64,000 nucleotides of DNA from assembly GCA_016192705.1 (NCBI GenBank), contig JACPTQ010000074.1, forward strand, positions 25,625 through 89,624. Reading direction: 5' to 3'. A model generated the notes under the pieces. The model did not search any database, was not told the DNA's origin, and worked only from the letters and a program-made list of their open reading frames with translations. Below are positions 36,366 to 46,411 of the stretch, piece after piece (positions within the stretch are counted from its first letter, which is position 1; every line of letters starts with the position of its first letter). A program made the translations under genes and the position numbers. Source of the stretch: Deltaproteobacteria bacterium (GTDB taxonomy: Bacteria; Myxococcota; JACPTQ01).

Positions 36366-39308
36366 ATGAGAAACACAGTTCGCCGATTGTCACCGCTCCT
36401 TGTTGTTGTTTCGACCTTCCTCGCGCTTCATTCGTACGTTGTTTCAAAGGTTTACGCCGACAACGAATCTCGCGAATACAAACTCACCGACCTCGCGCTC
36501 TTCACGCGATCGATCGTCCTTGTGCGCGAATACTACGTCGAGCCTCAGCGCGTCGCGCCGCGCGCCATGTTTATCGCCGCAATCGATGCGATCCAGCGAA
36601 CCGTTCCCGAGGTTCTCTCGACGCACGACGAATCGGCCAACGAGCTCACGGTTTCTGTTGACACCACAACCAAGAAATTCGCAACCGACGGAATCGAAAG
36701 CCCGTGGGAGATGTCGTTTAAGCTGAAAGAAGTTTGCCACTTCCTCGACGAAAAACTCGGCGCGCACGTTGACCGCCGCGAGATTGAGTACGCCGCGATT
36801 TCGGGGATGCTGTCGACGCTCGACCCGCACAGCGTTCTCTTGCGTCCCGACTTCTATAAGGAGATGAGCGTTTCGACGCGCGGCCATTTCGGCGGGCTCG
36901 GAATCGTGATTTCAAATCGCGAGGGGCAGCTCACGGTGATGAAGGTCCTCGAAGAGACGCCCGCAGCGCGGCATGGCGTCAAGGCGCTCGACCGCATCGT
37001 TACGATCGACGACGAGTCGACGATCAACTTGGCGCTGTCGGACGCGGTCAACAAGCTGCGCGGACCGGTTGGGACGCAGGTCGTCGTCGGGTTCATGCGC
37101 AAAGGGTGGACGGACGCCAAGAAAAAAACTCTCACGCGGGCGCGCATCGAGATTCGAAGCATCGAGTCGCGGTCGCTGGGCGATGGAATCGGCTACGTGC
37201 GCATCAAGAGCTTTCAAGCGAACACGTCGGGCGACCTCGTGAAGCACATCGCCGATCTGAAGCGAAAAAACGGCGGGCTGAAGGGGCTTGTGCTCGATCT
37301 TCGCGGAAATACGGGCGGACTTTTGCCGGCATCGGTGCGCGTGGCCGATCTGTTCTTGGAATCGGGTGTCATCACGACAACCGTCGGAATGAGCGATAAG
37401 GTGCGCGAGCCGCACCGCGCGACTGGCGAAGGAACGGAGCGCGACTACCCGCTCGTCGTGCTTGTGTCGCCGGGAAGCGCGTCGGCATCGGAAATTGTCG
37501 CGGGCGCCATTAAGAACAACGACCGGGGGATCGTGCTTGGCGAAACGACATTCGGGAAGGGGTCGGTGCAAGTTCTCTACGACCTGCCTGAGATTGGGCG
37601 AAAGGCGGTGTCCGCCCTCAAGCTGACGATTGCGCATTATCTGACGCCCGGTGACGTTTCGATTCAATCGGTTGGAATCACGCCGGATATTGGGGCGATG
37701 CCCGTCATGGCCGACAAGGAACGGATCGACATCTATAACATCGAGTCGGCGCCGCGTGAGAAAGACCTCGAGCGCCACCTGTCGCATTCGTCAGCAAAGA
37801 CGCAGGAGAAACCGACGCTCAGCCTCAAGTATCTTGTGGAGCGTCCCAAGGAAGGCGTCGACCGCGACGACCCAGACTCGGGGCCGTTTGTTGTCGACAC
37901 GCCGGTTTCGCTCGCGCGGGACTTAGCGAAGCAACTCGCCGAGGCGAAAATCATCACGCGGCAGAAGGGGCTCGAAAAGGGGCGGGTGTTGGTTTTGAAA
38001 CGCGAGGCGCTGGAGCGCGGGAACATTGAGAAGGCGCTCGCGAAGCTGGGGATCGATTGGTCGCCGGGCGAGAAGAAGGACGGCGCGGATTTGGCGACGT
38101 CGGTTTCGGCGACGAATGCGGGGAAAATTGGGGCGGGCGATAAGGTTGAAATCGAGCTGTCGGTTGAAAACAAAGGGTCGGCGGCCGTGCACCAGCTGCG
38201 CGCGTCGGTGAAGAGCGAGAATTCGATTTTTGATAATCGCGATTTCTTGCTCGGTCGAATTCCGCCAGGAAAGCGGATGTCGTGGCGCCAATCGGTCACC
38301 GTGCCGAAAGACACGATCACGCGACGCGACACGCTCACGTTCACGTTCAGCGAAGCAAACGGCGTCATCCCGGCGCCGCAAACGATCGCGATCGATATCA
38401 GCGGACTGCCGCGACCGTTGTTTGCGTTTTCGACGCGTGTCGTCGACGCCCCAGGCGGCAACGGCGACGGGCTTGTCCAGGCGGGCGAAACGATTGACCT
38501 CGTCTTGTCGGTCAAAAACATCGGCGACGGGAAGGCGTTTGAAACGCACGCAACGTTCAAGAACTTGAACGGTCGTGGGGTTGACTTGAAGGCGGGCCAG
38601 GCGCGACTCGATAACCTTGCTCCGGGGGAAATCCGCGACGTGCGGTTCAAGTTTGCGGTTCGCGACGCGCAGACGGGGCCGCTTAAGTTCGAGGTTACCG
38701 TCGCCGATTTGACGTTGCGCGAGTATATCTCGGAGAAGATTTCGCTGCCGTTCGCTGGGGAAGCGACGGGGAAGAAACCAGCCACGGTCAACGAAATGGT
38801 GCGCGTCGACGCGGAATCGGTTGAGGTTCGCGAGGGAGCGTCAAAAGGCACGCGCGTTGTCGGGACACTCGCCAAAGGCGACGTTGTGGCTTCGTTTCAG
38901 CTCGAGGGGCTGTATCGGCAGGTCGCCGTCGGCAAGGAGGCGCGCGGATGGGTTCTGGAGTCGACGGTTAAGGCGGCGCCGGGCGCTGAGGCCGCCTACA
39001 ATTTTGCGCCGTTCTTCCAGCGGCAGCCGCCCAAAATCGAGGCGACCGTCGCGCAAAACGACCTTTCCACGACCGCCGACAAGGTGCGGCTGACCGGCAC
39101 GGCGTCGGACGATCGAAAGATTCGCGACATCTACATCATGTCGAACGAAAAAAAGGTCTTTTACGCGGCGGCGAAAGCCGACAGCCCGAAGTCGCTGACG
39201 TTCGACACCATGGTTCCGCTCAAGAAGGGACGAAATCGTGTCCTCATTGTCGCGCGTGAAAGCGAAGAGCTGACGAGCCGGCGCGTCCTTATGATCATCC
39301 GTCGCTAA
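36366..39308 (+). CDS. S41 family C-terminal processing peptidase with PDZ, CARDB-like and SH3 domains
   Basis: I chose the ATG at 36366 (GGAAGG upstream), giving 980 residues with a signal anchor. A tail-specific protease module comes first: N-terminal helical region, a PDZ domain (about 165-255) and the S41 domain with LRGNTGGLL, the catalytic serine region GSASASE near residue 373 and the lysine in TTFGKGSVQ near 398. Then follow two CARDB-like Ig domains (KIGAGDKVEIELSVEN; GLVQAGETIDLVLSVKN), a bacterial SH3 domain near residue 825 and a terminal Ig-like domain. CtpA-type enzymes cut at C-termini in the periplasm; the long C-terminal extension is unusual and may bind the cell wall. Confidence 0.92.
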   Translation: MRNTVRRLSPLLVVVSTFLALHSYVVSKVYADNESREYKLTDLALFTRSIVLVREYYVEPQRVAPRAMFIAAIDAIQRTVPEVLSTHDESANELTVSVDTTTKKFATDGIESPWEMSFKLKEVCHFLDEKLGAHVDRREIEYAAISGMLSTLDPHSVLLRPDFYKEMSVSTRGHFGGLGIVISNREGQLTVMKVLEETPAARHGVKALDRIVTIDDESTINLALSDAVNKLRGPVGTQVVVGFMRKGWTDAKKKTLTRARIEIRSIESRSLGDGIGYVRIKSFQANTSGDLVKHIADLKRKNGGLKGLVLDLRGNTGGLLPASVRVADLFLESGVITTTVGMSDKVREPHRATGEGTERDYPLVVLVSPGSASASEIVAGAIKNNDRGIVLGETTFGKGSVQVLYDLPEIGRKAVSALKLTIAHYLTPGDVSIQSVGITPDIGAMPVMADKERIDIYNIESAPREKDLERHLSHSSAKTQEKPTLSLKYLVERPKEGVDRDDPDSGPFVVDTPVSLARDLAKQLAEAKIITRQKGLEKGRVLVLKREALERGNIEKALAKLGIDWSPGEKKDGADLATSVSATNAGKIGAGDKVEIELSVENKGSAAVHQLRASVKSENSIFDNRDFLLGRIPPGKRMSWRQSVTVPKDTITRRDTLTFTFSEANGVIPAPQTIAIDISGLPRPLFAFSTRVVDAPGGNGDGLVQAGETIDLVLSVKNIGDGKAFETHATFKNLNGRGVDLKAGQARLDNLAPGEIRDVRFKFAVRDAQTGPLKFEVTVADLTLREYISEKISLPFAGEATGKKPATVNEMVRVDAESVEVREGASKGTRVVGTLAKGDVVASFQLEGLYRQVAVGKEARGWVLESTVKAAPGAEAAYNFAPFFQRQPPKIEATVAQNDLSTTADKVRLTGTASDDRKIRDIYIMSNEKKVFYAAAKADSPKSLTFDTMVPLKKGRNRVLIVARESEELTSRRVLMIIRR

Positions 39309-39388
39309 AGATTGACCCCGGCTTTCTAAGTAATTCTGCGTGATTCCCAGTTAACGGCCGAGACCAGCGTGGGGCGGGCTGGGGCTGA

Positions 39389-39867
39389 GCTCGCTCCGGC
39401 TCGCGAAAGTCCTCGGGTCTGACATCAAATGTGAGTCTGCGCGAAATGAATCAAACATCATGAGAACGGCAATTCCACGCCCCATCGGCACCTCATCCCC
39501 TGCGGACGCGAGCCTCCGCTTGCCCAATCCCCGCCCGCCCAGTCAGAACCCGGCCGTTTTCCTGGAAGGGCGGTTAAGAGACTTGGGGGTCGATCGATCG
39601 TTAGCGGACACCCAGCGGGTGAACTCTTCGTACCGCCCTCAAGCCCAGAAAACTCGTCTCCGGAAAGCGGTTCGCCCGGATCTGCGTAGGGTCGGCAGGG
39701 GCGCCGCAGAGGCGCGCATCCGCAGGGTCTGCAGCGCGCTATCGGCTGGGACCATCGAGCTTTCGCGTGCCTCTGACCTGCGAATCAATCGCGCGTCTCA
39801 AATCAGACCCGAGGACGTCGGCGCGCCGAAGCGGGCTCCTGTCGACCCTCACGCTCACGAGCGAACG
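39389..39867. repeat. Dispersed element copy B (inverted relative to copy A)
   Basis: The arms at 39389-39494 and 39802-39867 match copy A (about 11990-12096 and 11747-11812) in reverse complement, the second being identical over 66 bp. The core of about 307 bp (39495-39801) is unlike copy A's 177-bp core. A frame opening with MRTAIPRP crosses the first arm, and its start is preserved in copy A; it may be the vestige of a transposase gene. The 39309-40039 interval contains no other recognisable gene. Confidence 0.75.
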
Positions 39868-40039
39868 GCGGAAGGTGAGCCACTCAAACATCAAAACGAA
39901 GATTTTCAAGCGCCCGAATTTGCAGCGCGTGCGCAGGACCGCGGGCGGGACGTCGCAGCGCGTTCTCGTTTGCACGCGTTGTTTGCGGTCGGGCCGGATC
40001 GATAAGCGCGCGCGCCCGGCCAAAGAGGAATAACGCAAA

Positions 40040-40420
40040 GTGCGGACGGGGGTTTCGACCGACCAAGCGCCGCGCGCGATTGGGCCGTATTCGCAGGCGA
40101 TTAGAGCGGGCGGGCTTGTGTTCTGTTCGGGGCAAATTCCGCTTCGGGCCGATGGGAGCCTCGTTTCGGGCGACATCGTTGCCGAAGCAAAGCAGGTCAT
40201 GGAGAACCTCGTCGCTGTGCTTAGCGAGGCGGGCGCGTCGCCGGCGCACGTCGCGCGGTCGACGATCTACTTGACCGACCTTGCGCATTTCGCGCAGGTG
40301 AATGATGTTTATGGGAGCTACTTTGGTGTGCCGTACCCAGCGCGTGCGACGGTCCAGGTGGCAGCGTTGCCGAAGGGCGCACGCATCGAGATCGATGCGG
40401 TGGCAGTTGTTGGCCAGTAG
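40040..40420 (+). CDS. ridA: RidA/YjgF/YER057c family enamine/imine deaminase
   Basis: RidA hydrolyses reactive 2-aminoacrylate-type enamines released by PLP enzymes. The 126-residue protein starts at GTG with an AGAGGA upstream. Family motifs are APRAIGPYSQAIRAGGLVFCSGQIP, NLVAVLSEAGAS and the signature PARATVQVAALPKGARIEIDAVAVV, including the conserved Arg that binds the substrate carboxylate. Normal family length. It is followed after 50 bp by tdk. Confidence 0.93.
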   Translation: MRTGVSTDQAPRAIGPYSQAIRAGGLVFCSGQIPLRADGSLVSGDIVAEAKQVMENLVAVLSEAGASPAHVARSTIYLTDLAHFAQVNDVYGSYFGVPYPARATVQVAALPKGARIEIDAVAVVGQ

Positions 40421-40470
40421 CCCCGGCCTGTTTCACAGTTTTTTGGGGCTATAAAGAGGGAGGTCGAAAA

Positions 40471-41055
40471 ATGGCAAAACTCTACTTCCGCCACGGCGCC
40501 ATGGGGAGCGCGAAAACGCTGAACCTCCTCGCCGTTCGCCACAACTACATCCAACAAGGAAAGCGTGTTCTCTTGATGAAGCCTGTTGTCGACACGCGGT
40601 TCGGGGCCGAGACGATTCGCTCGCGCGCCGGCCTCGAAGTCGCCGCGGACCTCGTGCTTCGCGCCGACTCACGACTCGACTTCGACGCGCTCCGTGGGCT
40701 TCACTGCATTCTCGTCGACGAGTGCCAGTTCCTTTCGGCCGCGCTCGTCGAAGAGCTCCGCGAAGTCACGCGGGTCCTCGGCGTGCCGGTCATCGCGTAT
40801 GGCCTTCGCACCGACTTTCGTACAAATCTCTTCGAAGGCTCGCGAAGGCTCATGGAGCTCGCCGATTCCGTCGAGGAAGTGAAGACGACGTGCATGTTTT
40901 GCAATCGCAAGGCGGTCTTCAACTTACGGCACAACGGCACCGGCCGCGCACTCCTCGATGGTCCGTCGATTCAGCTCGGCGCCGACGAGACGTATTCGCC
41001 CGTTTGCTATCCGTGCTACCACGGCCACGTCGAAGCAACGGCGTCAGTGAGATAA
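40471..41055 (+). CDS. tdk: Thymidine kinase
   Basis: Tdk phosphorylates thymidine to dTMP for nucleotide salvage. The 194-residue type-II enzyme has a P-loop variant GAMGSAKT, the DECQFL Walker-B-like motif with the general-base Glu, [12 protein letters not shown], and two zinc pairs ([10 protein letters not shown] and PVCYPCY). The P-loop has Ala where most members have Gly (GSGKT), which is worth noting but is seen in the family. GGGAGG lies 8 nt before the ATG. Its 3' end overlaps trxB by 12 bp (convergent). Confidence 0.94.
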   Translation: MAKLYFRHGAMGSAKTLNLLAVRHNYIQQGKRVLLMKPVVDTRFGAETIRSRAGLEVAADLVLRADSRLDFDALRGLHCILVDECQFLSAALVEELREVTRVLGVPVIAYGLRTDFRTNLFEGSRRLMELADSVEEVKTTCMFCNRKAVFNLRHNGTGRALLDGPSIQLGADETYSPVCYPCYHGHVEATASVR

Positions 41056-41982
41056 AAACTTCTCGGCTTCGAGCGCCGCCATGCAGCCCGTACCCGCCGC
41101 AGTGACAGCCTGCCGGTAAACACGGTCTTGCACATCGCCCGCGGCAAACACGCCGACGACACTTGTCTCAGTCGTGCCAGGCTTCGTGACGACGTAGCCC
41201 GCGTCGTCGAGCTTCAACTGCCCGCCGAGAAAAGCCGTGTTGGGCGTGTGCCCGATCGCATAAAAGAGCCCCCCGACCGGCACGTCGCGCGTCGCATTCG
41301 TGCGCACATCCTTGACCCGAATCGCCTCGATCGCCTTGGTGCCAAGCGCTTCCGTCACGACCGAAAACCAGAGCGGCTCAACCTTCGGGTTCCCCAAGAG
41401 GCGCGCCTGCATGATCTTTGACGCGCGAAACTCATCGCGCCGATGGACGACCAGCACCTTCGATCCAAACTTCGTGAGGTGCATCGACTCCTCCATCGCT
41501 GAGTCGCCGCCGCCAATCACCGCGAGAACTTTGTTGCGGTACATCGGAAGCGCCCCATCACAAACGGCACACGCCGAAATCCCGCGCTGCCAAAGCTTGT
41601 CCTCGCCCGGAATCCCGAGCCGCTTCGCCGTCGCGCCGGTCGCGATGATCAGCGTCTCCGCCGTCACGGTCTGCCCATCGGTCTTGACCGCAAACGGCCG
41701 CTTCGACAAGTCAACCGATTCAACCGTCTCCGTCACGATGCGCGTCCCGAACCGCGCCGACTGCGCGCGGAAATGCTCAGTCAGCTTCGTCCCGTCGATC
41801 CCCTCCGGGAACCCTGGAAAATTCTCGACTTCCGTCGTCGTCGTCAACTGCCCGCCGGCCGCGATCCCGCCTGCCATCATCCCCTCGAACATCAGCGGGT
41901 TGAGATTCGCACGCGCCGCATATATCGCCGCTGTGTGCGCAGCCGGCCCCGAACCGATAATGACAACTTTTTCTACCGCCAT
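41044..41982 (-). CDS. trxB: Thioredoxin-disulfide reductase
   Basis: TrxB transfers electrons from NADPH through FAD to thioredoxin. The 312-residue protein has the FAD-binding [16 protein letters not shown], the redox-active CAVCDGA (CxxC), the NADPH-binding GGGDSAMEE and the C-terminal [29 protein letters not shown]. Normal length. It follows the moeA-fusion gene by 30 bp and is probably the last gene of the mrp-moeA-moeA operon. Confidence 0.95.
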   Translation of the reverse strand: MAVEKVVIIGSGPAAHTAAIYAARANLNPLMFEGMMAGGIAAGGQLTTTTEVENFPGFPEGIDGTKLTEHFRAQSARFGTRIVTETVESVDLSKRPFAVKTDGQTVTAETLIIATGATAKRLGIPGEDKLWQRGISACAVCDGALPMYRNKVLAVIGGGDSAMEESMHLTKFGSKVLVVHRRDEFRASKIMQARLLGNPKVEPLWFSVVTEALGTKAIEAIRVKDVRTNATRDVPVGGLFYAIGHTPNTAFLGGQLKLDDAGYVVTKPGTTETSVVGVFAAGDVQDRVYRQAVTAAGTGCMAALEAEKFLSH

Positions 41983-42012
41983 ATTCGCCCGGCTCCCTTC
42001 ATAGGTTGGGAA

Positions 42013-43926
42013 TCAGCCAACCCCAATCGCCTCGCCCGACCGCGCGGGATCATACCCCACGAGCTCGCGAACGCGCGCACGAAAGTGCGCCGACCGAATG
42101 ACCTCCAAGAAACGCTGAACGCGCGCGTCGCCGAGAAAGCGCGCCGCGACAACGACGTCGTACCGTTCGCTTTCGAGCGGAACAAACCCGATGCCGAGTT
42201 GCGCAGCGACCGCTTTGATGCCGAGCGCTGCGTCTGCGACGCCCGAACGCACGGCCATCCCGACCGCGAGGTGGGTAAACTCCTCGCGGCCATATCCGCG
42301 AATCGCGTCGATCGCAATCCCCGCCTCGCGCAACCGTAAGTCAAAAAGAACGCGCGTTCCCGCTCCACGCTGCCGGTTGACGTATCGAACATCCGGCCGC
42401 ACGAGATCGCTGAGACGCTTGATGCCAAGTGGGTTTCCGCGCGCAACGTAGAGTCCCTGTGTGCGCCGCGCGAGTTCGAACATCGCGACGTCAACGCCGC
42501 CCACGATTCGCCGCACGTAGGGCGTGTTGTAAAGCCCCGTCTCTGGATCGATGAGATGTGTCCCCGCAAGATGGGCGTCGCCCTTCGCGATCGCCATGAG
42601 CCCCGCGAGACTCCCAACGTGCGACGACGAAAGCCCGGCGACGGGGTCGTCTTCGCGAAGGAGGTCGTCGACGATGTCGAGTGCGAGGTCGTGAGAACCG
42701 ATGGCGACGAGCCGCCCGCGGATTTCGGCGAGGGGCCGCAGCCGGTCGACATCAACGGCGGCACCCTCATTGTATCCCTCAACCAGCGTCGGCACGCGCA
42801 AGAGCGCATCGGCCCGCGTGAGCGTTGAGATGGCGCCCGCCCCACGCGGCAGCGGCGTCGCGATGAGCTTGCCATCGACGTCGCCAAGCCGCACACGCAC
42901 GACCTCTTCAAGCCCCGATCGCGACGGACACGGTCGCGAAAGGTTCGCCTGAATCCGCGGTCGTTCCTCTCGCACAGTCCCGAGAAAGCGCACGATGAGC
43001 GGACGGAGCAGCGCCTCAGCCGCGACGACCGTCGACACGGGATAGCCGGGCAAACCGATCACCGGTTTTCCGCCGACCACGCCGACCACCGTTGGCTTCC
43101 CAGGCATCAAGTCGATTCCATGGACGAGCAGACGCCCAAGTCGCTCGACGATTGTCGGCGTCAAATCGCCGCGCCCCGCCGAAGAGCCGGCATTCACGAC
43201 GACGACGTCGCTCGCGCCCAGCATCGTCCAAAGCGCCGTTTCGAGACGGCCTTCATCGTCCGTGACCGGCGCATAACAAACGGGTGCTCCGCCCCACTCA
43301 CTCACCATCGCCGCGATCATTCGCGCGTTGAATTCAACGACCGCTCCCGGCCTCGGCGCGTCGCCCGGCGCGATCAGCTCGTCACCTGTTGGCAAGATCC
43401 CGACGACCGGCCGCTTGACGACGTCGACCTCCGTGCGCCCAACCGCGAGCAGCGCGCCGATCTCGAACGGCCCGATGCGCCGTCCCCGCGCAACAACGAC
43501 ATCTCCCTCGACAACGTCTTCGCCCGCCATTCGAACGTGTTGCCACGGCGTTACCGCGCGCGGGATTTCGAATCGCCCGGGCGAAACTTCGTGGACGTCT
43601 TCGATCATCACGACCGAATCGAATCCCTCTGGAATCGCATCGCCGGTATCAACGACGACTCCCTGGTCGCCATACCGAAGCGTTCGCGGGCTCGATTCCG
43701 TTGTTCCCTCGGTGTCGGCGGACCGCACCGCAACGCCGTCCATCGCCGCGCAGGGAAACGCCGGCGACGAATCCCTCGCCGTGACGGGCCGCGCCGCGAT
43801 TCGCCCAAGTGCCTCATCGACGCGAACGGTTTCAGCCACGCACGTCGGCCTTGGCCCAATCGCTTCCGCCAAAAGCGCCCATGCCTCAGAGACGCTGCGC
43901 TTCTTGAGATAAGTGCGCCGCGCCAT
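42013..43926 (-). CDS. MoeA fused to a LysR-type/periplasmic-binding-like domain
   Basis: The 637-residue protein has an N-terminal MoeA molybdopterin molybdotransferase domain (about residues 1-410: PAFPCAAMDGVAVRS, GDAIPEGFDSVV, ILPTGDELIAPG, VVNAGSSAGRGDLT, GLPGYPVS) and a C-terminal substrate-binding-protein-like domain (about 420-625: AIGSHDLALDIVDDLL, VNRQRGAGTRVLFD) that in related fusions is thought to sense molybdate or a precursor. It follows a stand-alone moeA by a 1-bp overlap (TAATG). It is missing the helix-turn-helix of ModE/LysR regulators, so it is an enzyme with a ligand-binding tail, not a regulator. Confidence 0.9.
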   Translation of the reverse strand: MARRTYLKKRSVSEAWALLAEAIGPRPTCVAETVRVDEALGRIAARPVTARDSSPAFPCAAMDGVAVRSADTEGTTESSPRTLRYGDQGVVVDTGDAIPEGFDSVVMIEDVHEVSPGRFEIPRAVTPWQHVRMAGEDVVEGDVVVARGRRIGPFEIGALLAVGRTEVDVVKRPVVGILPTGDELIAPGDAPRPGAVVEFNARMIAAMVSEWGGAPVCYAPVTDDEGRLETALWTMLGASDVVVVNAGSSAGRGDLTPTIVERLGRLLVHGIDLMPGKPTVVGVVGGKPVIGLPGYPVSTVVAAEALLRPLIVRFLGTVREERPRIQANLSRPCPSRSGLEEVVRVRLGDVDGKLIATPLPRGAGAISTLTRADALLRVPTLVEGYNEGAAVDVDRLRPLAEIRGRLVAIGSHDLALDIVDDLLREDDPVAGLSSSHVGSLAGLMAIAKGDAHLAGTHLIDPETGLYNTPYVRRIVGGVDVAMFELARRTQGLYVARGNPLGIKRLSDLVRPDVRYVNRQRGAGTRVLFDLRLREAGIAIDAIRGYGREEFTHLAVGMAVRSGVADAALGIKAVAAQLGIGFVPLESERYDVVVAARFLGDARVQRFLEVIRSAHFRARVRELVGYDPARSGEAIGVG

Positions 43927-45155
43927 TAGAAACGAAAGACGTTGACGGCGGTTCCGGCCGCAAGACCCTCGAGCTCGCGCGGCACACGCACGAGGCCATC
44001 GGCGCGCATGAGCGTCGACAGCGTCGCGGTGCCGAGAAGAATCGGCTCAACGTCGCCATTCGGCGCGACCTTCACCCGCACGTAATCTTCGCGGCCTGGC
44101 TTCGACGCAACGTTTCGCACGAGGCGCCCCTCTACTCGGGTTGGAAACGCGCGCGCCATCGGGTCGGCCGCTTTGGGACGGCCTTCGAGCGCACCCAAGA
44201 GCGCCGCGCCAAAAATCCAAAAGACGACCATCGACGACACCGGATAACCCGGCATTCCGACGATCGGTTTGCCGTGCCACGTCGCGAGGATCGTCGGCTT
44301 TCCCGGCGCGATGCTGATGCCGTGGAGAACAATCGTCGCGCCAACCTTCTCAAACACCGTGCCCGTTAAATCCCGTGCCCCGACTGAGCTTCCGCCCGAT
44401 AACAGCACGACATCGGCCGACTCGGCGCACTTAACCAGCTTCGCCTCAAGCTCGCGCTCATCGTCTCGCGCGATTCCCGCGATCGTCGCAATGCCGCCCA
44501 GCGCCTCAACTTGCCGCGCGAGACAAAGCGAATTGATGTCCCGCACCTGACCCGGCCCCGGTGTCGCGTCGGTCGCAACGAGCTCGTTGCCCGTCGACAA
44601 GATCGCCACCAGCGGCCGACGCCGCACCGACACCTCGCGAATTCCAACGGCCGCGAGAGCCCCGACGTCTTGCACCCGAAGCGCATGCCCCGCCCGCAGC
44701 ATCACTCCGCCCTCGGCGATGTCTTCGCCGCGCCGAATCAAGCTGTCGCCCGCCGCACCTGCCTTCACAACCTCGACGACATCGCCCCCCGCGCGCCGCG
44801 TGTACTCGACCATGACGACCGCGTCGGCGCCCTCGGGCATCGCGCCCCCCGTCCCGATCTCGGCGGCTTCCTCGCTGCCGATCGCCCGCCCAAACACCGC
44901 CCCCATCGGCACGCGCCCGACAACCTTCAGATACGCTGGCATCGACTCACTCGCGCCGTGCGTGTCGCGCGCCCTGACCGCGTACCCATCCATCGTCGCG
45001 CGATCAAACGCCGGCACCGCCTCGGGCGACGCGACATCTTCGGCGAGCACGCGTCCCACCGCCGATTCCACGCGCACCCGCTCCGCATCAAGCGCCGCAA
45101 ACCCACGAAACAGCTCGACCGCTTCGTTCACCGGCTTTAATGTCAAGTAATTCAT
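43926..45155 (-). CDS. moeA: Molybdopterin molybdenumtransferase
   Basis: MoeA inserts molybdate into adenylylated molybdopterin. I chose the ATG at 45155 (MNYLTLKPVNEAVELF), which overlaps the mrp stop as TAATG and gives 409 residues, the usual length. Motifs are VPAFDRATMDGYAVRA, GAMPEGADAVVMVE, ILSTGNELV, DVVLLSGGSSVGARDLT and MPGYPVSSMV. It is paired with a second MoeA carrying a binding-protein domain; in other bacteria such pairs serve molybdenum versus tungsten or different cofactor variants. Confidence 0.95.
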   Translation of the reverse strand: MNYLTLKPVNEAVELFRGFAALDAERVRVESAVGRVLAEDVASPEAVPAFDRATMDGYAVRARDTHGASESMPAYLKVVGRVPMGAVFGRAIGSEEAAEIGTGGAMPEGADAVVMVEYTRRAGGDVVEVVKAGAAGDSLIRRGEDIAEGGVMLRAGHALRVQDVGALAAVGIREVSVRRRPLVAILSTGNELVATDATPGPGQVRDINSLCLARQVEALGGIATIAGIARDDERELEAKLVKCAESADVVLLSGGSSVGARDLTGTVFEKVGATIVLHGISIAPGKPTILATWHGKPIVGMPGYPVSSMVVFWIFGAALLGALEGRPKAADPMARAFPTRVEGRLVRNVASKPGREDYVRVKVAPNGDVEPILLGTATLSTLMRADGLVRVPRELEGLAAGTAVNVFRF

Positions 45156-46318
45156 TAGGTGATCGTCAAAACCGGCAGCGCGCGCTTCGCCAAATTCGCC
45201 TTCGCAAGCTCGCCCGCGACGCGACACGCGACATCCCGAAACGCTTTCGCCGCTGCGGAATCCGGCGCCGTGACCGTCACTGGCCTCCCCGCATCGCCCC
45301 CCTCGCGAATCTCCGTCACGAGTGGCACGCGCCCCAAGAACGGCACCTTCTCGTCGCGCGCCGCCTGCTCGCCGCCCCCCGCGTTAAAGATCGCCTCGTG
45401 GTGCCCGCACTTTGGACACGCGAACCCACTCATGTTCTCGACGATCCCCAAGACCGGCACGTTCACCTTTTTAAACATATCCATCGCCTTCAGCACATCG
45501 ATGAGCGCAACCTCTTGCGGCGTCGTGACCATCACCGCACCCGCAAGCGGGATGAGCTGCGTGAGCGACAGCTGCGCATCGCCCGTCCCCGGCGGCAAAT
45601 CGACGACGACGTAATCGAGTCGCCCCCAAACGGTGTCCTCGACAAACTGCTGAATCATCTTGCCGACCATCGGCCCGCGCCAAACGACAGCGTTCGCGCG
45701 CCCCAAAAAAAACCCGATCGACATCATCTGGACGCCGTACACCTCGACGGGCAACATCTTCTTGTCTTCCGTGACCGACGGCGTCACGCCGACCGCGCCC
45801 AGCATCGTCGGCTGACTCGGCCCATAGATGTCCGCATCGAGCAGCCCGACGCGCGCCCCAAACGAACGCAACGCAAGCGCCAAATTCGCCGCGACCGTCG
45901 ACTTCCCAACGCCCCCCTTCCCGCTCGCGACGGCGATGATGTTCTTCACGCTCGCCATCCGCGGCTCGGCGATCGCGCCCGCCCCGCCCAGCTGCGGCCC
46001 CGCATGCACGGGCTGCGCGCCCCCTTCAGCCCGCCCAATCGCCACCGGCCCGCCGCGCGCCACCACATCCCACGACCAATCGATGTCAACCCCCGACACC
46101 CCCGCGACACGCTTCACCGCGCCCTCGATCGCCTCCGCGAGCGCCCCCTTCGCCGCATGCGCCGGTGTCGGCAGCTCAATCGCGACGCGCACGCGCGCCC
46201 CCGAAACCGCAACCGACTTCACGTACCCCGCTTCAACGATCGACTGCGCGACCACGGGATCGACGACGCCCTTCAGGGCTTCCCGCACCGCCACCTCGCT
46301 CAATCCGTTACCAGCCAT
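45155..46318 (-). CDS. apbC: Mrp/NBP35-type iron-sulfur cluster carrier ATPase
   Basis: Mrp/ApbC binds and transfers Fe-S clusters to apoproteins. I chose the ATG at 46318 because GAGGTG lies 6 nt upstream. The 387-residue protein has an N-terminal DUF59/MIP18-like domain (VREALKGVVDPVVAQSIVEAG), the deviant Walker A GKGGVGKSTVAANLALAL, DLPPGTGDAQL, and the C-terminal CxxC of FACPKCGHHEAIF that bridges a cluster between subunits. It is the first gene of an operon with two moeA genes and trxB, consistent with supply of molybdo-iron-sulfur enzymes. Confidence 0.93.
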   Translation of the reverse strand: MAGNGLSEVAVREALKGVVDPVVAQSIVEAGYVKSVAVSGARVRVAIELPTPAHAAKGALAEAIEGAVKRVAGVSGVDIDWSWDVVARGGPVAIGRAEGGAQPVHAGPQLGGAGAIAEPRMASVKNIIAVASGKGGVGKSTVAANLALALRSFGARVGLLDADIYGPSQPTMLGAVGVTPSVTEDKKMLPVEVYGVQMMSIGFFLGRANAVVWRGPMVGKMIQQFVEDTVWGRLDYVVVDLPPGTGDAQLSLTQLIPLAGAVMVTTPQEVALIDVLKAMDMFKKVNVPVLGIVENMSGFACPKCGHHEAIFNAGGGEQAARDEKVPFLGRVPLVTEIREGGDAGRPVTVTAPDSAAAKAFRDVACRVAGELAKANLAKRALPVLTIT

Positions 46319-46370
46319 ATCTTTCACCTCGTCCTTTTGGTCTCTCTCAACTGCACCCAGACCCCTCGAC

Positions 46371-46400
46371 TTACCACAACCGCTCTAGCCCTGCTATATT
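46371..46400 (+). promoter_or_regulatory. Putative promoter of the M1-like/Omp85-like gene
   Basis: TTACCA (46371-46376), an 18-bp spacer and TATATT (46395-46400). The GTG start at 46412 is 11 nt after the -10 box without a Shine-Dalgarno sequence, so a near-leaderless transcript is likely. Confidence 0.4.
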
Positions 46401-46411
46401 GATGGCATCGC

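Noticed and set aside
39460..40005. 181-residue ORF crossing element copy B
   Set aside because: Only its first eight residues (MRTAIPRP) recur in copy A; the rest is Arg/Pro/Ala-rich without domain similarity, so I treat it as part of a decayed element.
45140..46402. Antisense ORF of 420 residues over mrp
   Set aside because: Extremely Arg/His/Asp-rich translation of the complementary strand of a well-identified gene.
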